Part shown: positions 1 to 5,957 of the stretch, in pieces | Numbering within the stretch: the stretch's first letter is position 1 | Layout: the number at the start of each line of letters is the position of its first letter | Assembly (NCBI GenBank): GCA_947461495.1 | Contig: CANHLV010000019.1 | Span: 1-12,940, forward strand | Source: Chitinophagaceae bacterium | GTDB lineage: Bacteria; Bacteroidota; Bacteroidia; Chitinophagales; Chitinophagaceae | DNA: 12,940 nt | Reading direction: 5' to 3' | The notes under the pieces: model-generated | What the model saw: only the letters and a program-made list of their open reading frames with translations | Database searches by the model: none | What the model was told of the DNA's origin: nothing | Made by a program: the position numbers and the translations under genes

Positions 1-1022
1 GCTCTGATGATTTGTCTGATATCTGTAGTGGTTTCATCACCATATACATTTATACCATCATAATTAGGATCAGAAGCTCTTGTACCAGCGATAACTTTTC
101 CGCCTGTAGCAGCTCTTGCATAGTTTCTATAATCATATCCCAACCAATCTTGAGCAGATATATATTCAGCATTTATTTTAAATGCAAATTTATCATTCAC
201 TTTTTTCGCATAACGAACACTGAAATTATGATAAGGAGATGGATCCTGTTCTCCACCATTGATATGCATCACACCTTCTTTAGCTAGAACAGAAAATCCT
301 TGATATTTGAATGGATTTTTGCTGGTTAACAACAAAGTACCATTCATACCGCCTGATCCATATAAAGCAGAAGATGCACCTGAAAGTAATTCCATGTTAT
401 CGATATCCATTTCGCTCAAACCGATAATAGAAGCAACAGAGAAATTTAACCCTGGAGCCGTGTTATCCATACCATCAACCAACTGATTGAAACGAGTGTT
501 ACCACTTGAATTGAAACCACGTGTTGTTGGTGTAGCAAAAGTTAAAGAAGCGGTTGTGATATCAACCCCTTTTAATGATTTTAAGATGTCATAGTAATTT
601 GCGCCTGCAGAATTTCTGATATTGGCTGCACTGATTCTTTCAACCGATACCGGTGACTCCAGAATTTTTTCAGGAACACGAGACGCAGAAACGACAATTT
701 CTTGTCCTAGTGTGCTGGCAGGATTCAAACTAACTGATAGTTTATTTGCAGCATCAGATATTACCATTTCTTTTGTTTCAAAACCAATTGATGAAAATAC
801 AATGGTTGCTGGTAATGATTTTATACTAATACTGAATGAACCTTTGTCGCTGCTGAAAGTACCTTGCGCGGCACCTTTAACTGCAACTGAAACAGCTGAT
901 AAATTTTCATTAGACTGGCTGTTTTTAACGTTACCGCTGATGGTTACATTTTGAGCGTTAGTTCCAATAATAAAGATATTGGACAACAAAAATGCAACCA
1001 AAAAGCTTTTGACTTTTCTCAT
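1..1022 (-). CDS. TonB-dependent outer-membrane receptor, N-terminal part (runs off left edge)
   Basis: This is the N-terminal 340 residues of an outer-membrane active-transport receptor; the rest of the barrel lies beyond base 1. The ATG at 1022-1020 opens a signal peptide (MRKVKSFLVAFLLSNIFIIG, with cleavage expected after TNA at residue 23). Residues about 24-105 form a carboxypeptidase-regulatory-like beta-sandwich (ISGNVKNSQSNENLSAVSVAVKG...FSSIGFE). The plug domain follows, with the typical entry QEIVVSASRVPEKILESPVS, then TTRGFNSSGNTRFNQLVDG and the plug end IDNMELLSGASSALYGSGGM. The first barrel strands begin after about residue 225 (NFSVRYAKKVNDKFAFKINA). Such receptors import substrates using TonB-ExbBD energy. 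The substrate cannot be inferred here, since no SusD-like partner or regulator is visible upstream and the downstream side is outside the window. It is divergent from purC. Family assignment is firm and specificity unknown. Confidence 0.93.
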   Translation of the reverse strand, partial: MRKVKSFLVAFLLSNIFIIGTNAQNVTISGNVKNSQSNENLSAVSVAVKGAAQGTFSSDKGSFSISIKSLPATIVFSSIGFETKEMVISDAANKLSVSLNPASTLGQEIVVSASRVPEKILESPVSVERISAANIRNSAGANYYDILKSLKGVDITTASLTFATPTTRGFNSSGNTRFNQLVDGMDNTAPGLNFSVASIIGLSEMDIDNMELLSGASSALYGSGGMNGTLLLTSKNPFKYQGFSVLAKEGVMHINGGEQDPSPYHNFSVRYAKKVNDKFAFKINAEYISAQDWLGYDYRNYARAATGGKVIAGTRASDPNYDGINVYGDETTTDIRQIIR

Positions 1023-1060
1023 ATTTGGTTGTTTTGGGTTTTTAATGTGGAGCAAAATAA

Positions 1061-1068
1061 GAAATGTA
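1061..1068 (-). promoter_or_regulatory. Possible -7 box for the TonB-dependent receptor gene
   Basis: Read on the minus strand this is TACATTTC, one mismatch from the Bacteroidota -7 consensus TAnnTTTG. It would give a 5' leader of roughly 30-35 bases before the ATG at 1022. No convincing TTTG -33 box was seen at the expected distance, so this is tentative. Confidence 0.3.
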
Positions 1069-1148
1069 GTTTTGTTACCGAAATTTAATTTTCAAACAGA
1101 TGTTGAAATCTTAATATTATAAACCGTGTATTAAATGAAACAGTGTTA

Positions 1149-1156
1149 TAACTTTA
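1149..1156 (+). promoter_or_regulatory. Probable -7 box for purC, directly abutting the start codon
   Basis: TAACTTTA differs from TAnnTTTG by the last base and ends 4 bases before the purC ATG at 1161. Bacteroidota transcription normally starts a few bases after this box, so the mRNA would begin at or very near the ATG. No clear -33 box is visible at the usual 19-base spacing (GTGT there). Confidence 0.45.
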
Positions 1157-1160
1157 CACT

Positions 1161-2081
1161 ATGCCTGATTTTAATTTCCCCGAACAAACCCAATATTACA
1201 GAGGAAAAGTTAGAGATGTTTATACGATTAAAGATCAATGGTTGGTGATGATTGCCAGCAATAGAATTTCCGCTTTTGATGTTATTTTGCCACACCCTAT
1301 ACCCTTTAAAGGTCAAGTGCTGAATCAAATCGCAGCTCATATGCTAATTGCTTGCAGCGATATTTGTCCAAATTGGTTAATATCCTCTCCTGCTCCAAAT
1401 GTCAGTATCGGACGCAAATGTGAACCTTTCAAAATCGAAATGGTGGTAAGAGGTACACTAACAGGACATGCTTGGAGAACATACAACACTGGACAAAGAA
1501 TTTTATGCGGTGCGGCAATGCCTGATGGAATGAAAGAAAATGATTTCTTCCCGATGCCTATCATTACTCCTTCTACAAAAGCATCAGAAGGACATGATGA
1601 AGATATTTCAGGCGAAGAAATTATTGTAAATGGTTTAGCAACAAAAGAAGAATGGGAAACTTTATGTAAATATGCGCTTCAACTTTTTGAAAGAGGAAAA
1701 GCCATTGCCGACAAACAAGGATTGATACTCGCAGACACCAAATATGAATTCGGAAAAATTGGAAATGAAATATATCTCATGGATGAAATTCATACGCCTG
1801 ATTCTTCAAGATATTTTATCAAAGAAGGTTTTGATGAAAGGCAAGCCAATGGCGAAAGACAAAAACAACTAAGCAAAGAGTTTGTAAGAGAATGGCTGAT
1901 TCAAAATAATTTCATGGGCAAGGAAGGACAAACCGTTCCGGAAATGAGTGAATCCTGGATTAATGAAATCAGTACTCGATATATTGAGCTTTACGAAAAA
2001 GTTATCGGCGAAAAATTCATTCCTGAAAAATTATCGGATGAGGAAACTTTTAGGAGAATTGTTGAAGCGTTGGAGTTTTAG
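1161..2081 (+). CDS. purC: Phosphoribosylaminoimidazole-succinocarboxamide synthase (SAICAR synthetase)
   Basis: It catalyses ATP-dependent joining of CAIR with aspartate to form SAICAR in cytoplasmic de novo purine synthesis. At 306 residues it belongs to the long form seen in Bacteroidota and yeast Ade1, rather than the roughly 240-residue enterobacterial form. Visible signatures in order are the nucleotide-binding YRGKVRDVY (13-21), SAFDVILP near residue 38, the RGTLTGHAWRTY loop (97-108), EGHDE (143-147), LADTKYEFG (190-198) and DEIHTPDSSRY (208-218). The RGTLTG loop carries threonine at position 99 where family members often have tyrosine, a mild variation. The ATG at 1161 gives a normal N-terminus. 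It is monocistronic: divergent from the receptor gene and convergent with the SET-domain gene. A -7-like box sits 4 bases upstream of the ATG. No other purine gene is in the window. Confidence 0.96.
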   Translation: MPDFNFPEQTQYYRGKVRDVYTIKDQWLVMIASNRISAFDVILPHPIPFKGQVLNQIAAHMLIACSDICPNWLISSPAPNVSIGRKCEPFKIEMVVRGTLTGHAWRTYNTGQRILCGAAMPDGMKENDFFPMPIITPSTKASEGHDEDISGEEIIVNGLATKEEWETLCKYALQLFERGKAIADKQGLILADTKYEFGKIGNEIYLMDEIHTPDSSRYFIKEGFDERQANGERQKQLSKEFVREWLIQNNFMGKEGQTVPEMSESWINEISTRYIELYEKVIGEKFIPEKLSDEETFRRIVEALEF

Positions 2082-2083
2082 GC

Positions 2084-2167
2084 TTTTTGTTTGGCGTTTG
2101 GGGTTTGGCGTTAGGTCATCTAACAAAAAACGCCAAACAAGCGAAGCGACCAAACGCCAAACGAAAA
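2084..2167. repeat. Intergenic inverted repeat of phased 7-bp GTTTGGC units (element A)
   Basis: The 86-base gap between the convergent stops of purC and the SET-domain gene is almost entirely this element. The left arm reads GTTTGGC, GTTTGGG, GTTTGGC, GTTAGGT (2089-2116). The right arm, read on the minus strand, gives GTTTGGC, GTTTGGT (2162-2149), then a 10-base CGCTTCGCTT interruption, then GTTTGGC, GTTTTTT, GTTAGAT (2138-2118). The outer stem is a perfect 13 bp (2089-2101 with 2150-2162), extendable through T/A tracts at both ends. A 10-bp inner stem pairs 2103-2112 with 2129-2138. It could act as a bidirectional transcription barrier, but T-runs precede the stem rather than follow it on both strands, so it is not a classical intrinsic terminator. 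Confidence 0.85.
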
Positions 2168-2572
2168 TTATTCCTCAACAATCTCCCCATAATCCACAAA
2201 CAACTCCTCTCCCGCTTTTATGTCCCTCAACGTTTCAAAATCTTCTCCTTCATTAATGGACCTAATATTGGGTTCATCAGCATGATTCAAATACACCACT
2301 AAGTCCATCATCTTAAATCCGTATTCCGGAACGAAATAATTTTCTTCATCAAACAAACAAAAATTCTCCACTAGAAACCGACTATGCTCCGGCAAAGCAG
2401 CTATCTCTTCTTTTGATATTTTTATCCATTCAGATGTATCTCTTGAAAACAAACCACGCTGACCTTTCGGAATATCTACCAACGCAAATACGCCAATGCC
2501 GGCAACTGAAGATGGACGTAGAGTGACGTATGTGTTTTCGGAGAGCTCTGCTAGAAGTTCGATTTTGGTCAT
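2168..2572 (-). CDS. Small SET-domain protein (putative protein-lysine methyltransferase)
   Basis: This 134-residue protein is essentially one SET domain, a fold that uses S-adenosylmethionine to methylate protein lysines. The N-terminal SET strand is VTLRPSSVAGIGVFALVDIP (16-35), the SAM-binding NHADEPN is at 96-102, and the terminal GEELFVDYGE is at 121-130 with the conserved tyrosine at 128. No pre-SET or post-SET zinc-binding cysteines are present. The start is placed at ATG 2572-2570 (MTKIELLAEL). A longer reading frame from a TTG at 2605 would merely translate the adjacent repeat. The gene stands alone, bounded by element A at its 3' side and element B at its 5' side. Its substrate is unknown; bacterial SET proteins of this size are common in Bacteroidota but poorly characterised. 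Confidence 0.85.
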   Translation of the reverse strand: MTKIELLAELSENTYVTLRPSSVAGIGVFALVDIPKGQRGLFSRDTSEWIKISKEEIAALPEHSRFLVENFCLFDEENYFVPEYGFKMMDLVVYLNHADEPNIRSINEGEDFETLRDIKAGEELFVDYGEIVEE

Positions 2573-2581
2573 GAGAGATTT

Positions 2582-2714
2582 GTTTAAAAGGTTCAAAACG
2601 TTCAATTAGTTCAATAAGTTAGAGAATTATTGCTGCTGCCTCGTTATTTTTTAAACGGTTTCGATTAGATTATGAAACCTTTTGAACATCTTGAACCTAT
2701 TAAACCTATTGAAC
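2582..2714. repeat. Intergenic inverted array of phased 9-bp GTTCAANNN units (element B)
   Basis: On the plus strand, 2582-2626 reads as five consecutive 9-mers: GTTTAAAAG, GTTCAAAAC, GTTCAATTA, GTTCAATAA, GTTAGAGAA. On the minus strand, 2714-2670 reads GTTCAATAG, GTTTAATAG, GTTCAAGAT, GTTCAAAAG, GTTTCATAA. The two 45-base arms face each other across about 43 bases and can form a long imperfect hairpin unit by unit. The right-most unit supplies the last two codons and stop of the methyltransferase gene (GTT CAA TAG), so the element overlaps a coding end. It spans essentially the whole gap between that gene and the SET-domain gene. Function is unknown. Confidence 0.8.
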
Positions 2715-3602
2715 TTTTTTTTCTATCACATAAATCACCGAGCTACATTTCTTTTTGTTGAAAAAGGCATCAATATTTGATAGTACTCCAACAATAAATG
2801 CTATGATGACGTTTCCTCTTTTATATTTTATATGCTGACTAAGCATGCTCACATAAAAGCTATCGAACCACATTGGCTGTATGGATTTCAATTTCAATCC
2901 ATGTTTATTTAAAAGCGCTTCCATGCTTTGAGGAGAAAAGTGAAATAAATGTCGGGGTACATCATAAGCAGCCCAATGTTCTTTGTAATGAGAAGCATCA
3001 TATGATGTATAATTAGGTACAGCGATGAAGATGCTTCCATTATCTTTTATTAAGTCGTGTAAAGCTTTAATATATTCATGCAATTGATGTACGTGCTCCA
3101 ACACATGCCACATCGTAATGGCATCGTATGAGTTTTTGGGCAATTGAAAAAGAACTTCCGGATTTTGTGTGTTGATTCCATATAATTTGGAAGCCATTTT
3201 AGATGCTTTCTTGTCCGGCTCTAAACCTGTTATATTCCAACTTGCCGATTTCATTTCATTTAAAAAAGCACCTGTACCACAACCAATATCTAATATATTT
3301 CCTTTTGATAAACTGGTTTCATGCTGAATCAATTTCCTTTTTGATTTCAGTGTATAATTTCTAACCTTATGATAAATTTTATTGATTAATCCTTTTTGGG
3401 TATCCGTATGAGAAATATATGCCTCAGCTTTATAATAAGGACCAATCTCTTGTTGTGAAGGAACATCCTGAGTAAATCTGACAAAACAATTATGGCATTC
3501 CCAGATTGAGAATTTTTTTTTACTTACAGTATAGTCAATAGAATCATGAACATATGCAATAGCTAAACTGTTACAAATCGGACAAGTTGTATATTGAATC
3601 AT
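2706..3602 (-). CDS. Class I SAM-dependent methyltransferase with N-terminal zinc-ribbon-like motif
   Basis: A 298-residue Methyltransf_23-type enzyme. Residues 7-10 (CPIC) and 36-39 (CHNC) form a four-cysteine knuckle typical of a small zinc ribbon. YYKAEAYISHTD (56-67) follows, a segment recurrent in Bacteroidota members of this group. SAM-binding motif I is ILDIGCGTGAFL (103-114), the acidic end of strand beta2 is GLEPD (E128), and the core motif DAITMWHVLEHV lies near 159-170. A hydrophobic C-terminal stretch around VIIAFIVGVLSNI may touch the membrane. The start codon is 13 bases after the stop of the HU-like gene, making this the probable last gene of the four-gene operon. Related enzymes methylate sugars, lipids or small metabolites; the substrate here is unknown. 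Its stop codon is embedded in repeat element B. Confidence 0.88.
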   Translation of the reverse strand: MIQYTTCPICNSLAIAYVHDSIDYTVSKKKFSIWECHNCFVRFTQDVPSQQEIGPYYKAEAYISHTDTQKGLINKIYHKVRNYTLKSKRKLIQHETSLSKGNILDIGCGTGAFLNEMKSASWNITGLEPDKKASKMASKLYGINTQNPEVLFQLPKNSYDAITMWHVLEHVHQLHEYIKALHDLIKDNGSIFIAVPNYTSYDASHYKEHWAAYDVPRHLFHFSPQSMEALLNKHGLKLKSIQPMWFDSFYVSMLSQHIKYKRGNVIIAFIVGVLSNIDAFFNKKKCSSVIYVIEKKVQ

Positions 3603-3615
3603 GATAATTGGGAAT

Positions 3616-4254
3616 TTAATCGACGGCCCTGTAAGTTTTTATTTCTGTTACAGATTTCACTTTTGAACCATTTCCAAAAGATTCGTCCACTTTATTAAAC
3701 TTAACATAATAACCAATCGCTACTAAGGAAATTAATAAGAGCAATATTGCCCAAATCCACCATGTACTTTTTTTTATGGCGACAAATTTCTTCAATTGAT
3801 TTTTCATAAAATCATTAGTATGATCTTTGTCTCCTACTCTTACATTGTGTACCGAATTGGGATGTATTACTTTTTGAATGGTAATAGCTGGTAAAAACTC
3901 ATCTGGTATTTCATCTTGCCTGAAGCTCAATGTACCGTCATGGTCTATGTAAAACTTTCCTGTATGATTGAGTTTTATTTCTTTTCGATGATCTAGATTG
4001 ATAATTTCCTGACAATATTCAATTAATTCCTGAGTCGCTCTTGCCTCATCAATTCCTTTTTTTCGGGCGATGAAATAAATAAACGAATGGGCAGATTTTT
4101 CTTTCTTTGATAATGTGATTAATGGATAAGGAGCAGTTATGATATTTTCTCCCGTTTGTAATTGTGCGCTTTTTTCTTTTAGTTCCAGCGTACCTATTTT
4201 GGGCAAAGGGCAATGATTGTGTCGCAATAAAAAATTCTCAATTAAAGATTCCAT
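3616..4254 (-). CDS. Single-pass membrane protein with probable HU-like (CCDC81-HU type) domain
   Basis: The 212-residue protein has no signal peptide. Residues about 1-120 resemble the Bacteroidota HU-like domain related to CCDC81: LIENFLLRHNHCPLPKIGTL (4-23, usually ...FLxxHxxVxLPGxG...), a helical region with SHxFxxxIAxxxGI-like spacing (55-69), and a hairpin KLNHTGKFYIDHDGTLSF (94-111). One membrane segment follows at about 165-184 (WWIWAILLLLISLVAIGYYV), then only about 28 residues outside. Many relatives carry a peptidoglycan-binding SPOR domain after this segment, which is missing here. By topology the HU-like part should be cytoplasmic; DNA binding is inference. The start chosen is ATG 4254-4252; an upstream TTG (4260) is less likely. 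A ten-A tract in the mRNA lies 8 bases before the ATG and overlaps the preceding stop. It is the third gene of the operon. Confidence 0.72.
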   Translation of the reverse strand: MESLIENFLLRHNHCPLPKIGTLELKEKSAQLQTGENIITAPYPLITLSKKEKSAHSFIYFIARKKGIDEARATQELIEYCQEIINLDHRKEIKLNHTGKFYIDHDGTLSFRQDEIPDEFLPAITIQKVIHPNSVHNVRVGDKDHTNDFMKNQLKKFVAIKKSTWWIWAILLLLISLVAIGYYVKFNKVDESFGNGSKVKSVTEIKTYRAVD

Positions 4255-4269
4255 CAGCAAATTTTTTTT

Positions 4270-5922
4270 TTAGAACTGAAGGGATAGTCCGCCCAACACA
4301 TTGAAACCATAAACAGGATAACCATGCCAGCGTTCGTAATTTTTACCAAAGATATTATTTAGATTGATAAAAGCACCAAACTGCTTCTTAATCTTATACT
4401 CAAAACCCAAACTCCAGTCTGCAGCCCCATCAAATCTCCTGGCAACATTTCCTTTTTCAAGATAGTGCCCTCCGGCAAAAAAATAAAAATCGCTTTTAAC
4501 AGTAAGTTTTTTAAATGGATTCCAGCTTAATGAGGCATTGGCTTCCACAGGCAAAGTATTCCATGCTTTGGCATTGGTTTCTAGCCCCGTATAACCATTG
4601 AAGTCAATACCTCCGGTAAGTTTGAATTTATCACGAATGATATAACTCAAATCGCCATGTAACCTGAAATTACCCATATTTTTTTCATCTGAGACAAGAA
4701 AATTTCTGCCATCCGATGATGATGATGTATCATTATAAAAAAGCTGAAAATCCTTATACCCAATAAAACTAACTTTCGCACTGAAAAGAATATGTTTACC
4801 CAATGAAGATTTAATACCTCCGTATAATTCTGTTTCGATGGTATTGGTTTGTTGATAAATATTACCAACATATGGGTTAATGTCGGTTAAATGCTGATAT
4901 GTATTTTTGGTCACCTTACCTATCCATCCGGCCTGTAACATAAACTTTTCTTTAATAAATGCCATCTCTCCATACACATCTGGAAGCAACAAGAATTTTC
5001 CGTTATTGAAAACTGGCTTAATTCCGCCATTAACTTTAATCAAATCATTTTTGTACAATAACGAAGGGTTAAAAGAAATTACGTTATTGTTAAAACTGAT
5101 ATTATTGGGAATAAAGTTTTTGGTTTGAAAATGGGTCAAATCGAAATCCAATGCTGCTTTTACAGCCAATAAATCATTTATTTTTTTATTGGCTGGCAAT
5201 TCAATTTTAAGTGTTGTTTCAAAAAGATCCTTGTTGGCATTGAAAATATCAACACTAAAACGCGGATCATAGTGAATGCCAGTTGCATTTTCAGCCGTAT
5301 TTCTGAAACCTACCGACAAGGCGATATCTTGAAAATGGTTGCTTACATAATCTTTACTGTAAGTATGAATATTGTGATCATAACCATATTGATAATATTG
5401 ATTGGATTTAAAACCTACAGAAGCATACAATTCGTTACTGGTAAGAAAATAACTGCCATTGGCTTTTAATTGCAAATGTGAGAAATCCTGATTAGCAATC
5501 TTTCCTTTTGCAGAATAATAATCTCCGTAAAAATTGATCATCGAAGTTTCACCATCACCAAAGCTTGCAGCGGCTTTCAAATAAGGCATTGATTGAGTTC
5601 CATAGCCCGCTTTTATTGCAAAACGATCACCTGTTCTGATAAGGGTGTCATTTTCTACAGATAATGGTTTTAATGAAATTGGTTGATACGCATATACCAA
5701 ATGTTGTGATGGTATATTATATGCCAAAATATTTTTTACGGTATCAACAATGAGATTTGAACCAGAAAAATTCATTTTGGCTGCTGTTCGTAATACTGGT
5801 TTATAAGCAGATATAATGGTTATTTTCTGAGGTTCTGAAGTATCATTTTGTGCCCAACCTGTTGAAAAAATCAAAATAAATAAAAACAGCATTAATATTT
5901 TGTAGCTGAAATTTTTCTTCAT
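4270..5922 (-). CDS. Exported outer-membrane beta-barrel protein without plug domain
   Basis: A 550-residue protein begins with a clear signal peptide (MKKNFSYKILMLFLFILIFS, cleavage expected after GWA at residue 24). A short periplasmic-like segment follows (ISAYKPVLRTAAKMNF...), then about 430 residues of alternating amphipathic strands rich in Tyr, Asn and Gly (ELYASVGFKSNQYYQYGYDH, KLTGGIDFNGYTG, DWSLGFEYKIKKQFGAFINL). It ends GFNVLGGLSLQF, a C-terminal aromatic strand as recognised by the barrel assembly machinery. No TonB plug is visible, so it is better described as a plugless barrel than as a TonB receptor, although automated annotation often uses that name. An in-frame ATG at 5949 would add nine residues before the signal peptide; 5922 was preferred because it starts directly with MKKN. 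It sits right after the TPR gene and 15 bases before the HU-like gene. Confidence 0.85.
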   Translation of the reverse strand: MKKNFSYKILMLFLFILIFSTGWAQNDTSEPQKITIISAYKPVLRTAAKMNFSGSNLIVDTVKNILAYNIPSQHLVYAYQPISLKPLSVENDTLIRTGDRFAIKAGYGTQSMPYLKAAASFGDGETSMINFYGDYYSAKGKIANQDFSHLQLKANGSYFLTSNELYASVGFKSNQYYQYGYDHNIHTYSKDYVSNHFQDIALSVGFRNTAENATGIHYDPRFSVDIFNANKDLFETTLKIELPANKKINDLLAVKAALDFDLTHFQTKNFIPNNISFNNNVISFNPSLLYKNDLIKVNGGIKPVFNNGKFLLLPDVYGEMAFIKEKFMLQAGWIGKVTKNTYQHLTDINPYVGNIYQQTNTIETELYGGIKSSLGKHILFSAKVSFIGYKDFQLFYNDTSSSSDGRNFLVSDEKNMGNFRLHGDLSYIIRDKFKLTGGIDFNGYTGLETNAKAWNTLPVEANASLSWNPFKKLTVKSDFYFFAGGHYLEKGNVARRFDGAADWSLGFEYKIKKQFGAFINLNNIFGKNYERWHGYPVYGFNVLGGLSLQF

Positions 5923-5957
5923 CGTGCTATAATTTGAAATGGTTCTCATGTGAGGGA

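Noticed and set aside
622..954. Plus-strand open frame of 110 codons
   Set aside because: It is the antisense shadow of the TonB-dependent receptor, whose translation gives clear signal peptide, regulatory-like and plug domains.
1..1022. Assigning the receptor to the SusC polysaccharide-utilisation type
   Set aside because: The regulatory-like domain and plug are shared by many TonB receptors; no SusD, sigma/anti-sigma pair or glycoside hydrolase is visible, and the gene is truncated by the window edge.
2084..2167. Element A as an ordinary rho-independent terminator
   Set aside because: On both strands the T-run lies before the stem and A-rich sequence follows it, opposite to the required order.
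2573..2605. TTG-initiated N-terminal extension of the SET protein (adds MNVLNLLNKSL)
   Set aside because: The added residues are a direct translation of the GTTCAANNN repeat units, and an ATG at 2572 starts the protein just before the conserved SET sequence.
5923..5949. Earlier ATG for the beta-barrel protein
   Set aside because: It would place nine extra residues ahead of a complete signal peptide. Not impossible, but the internal ATG beginning MKKN is the better start.
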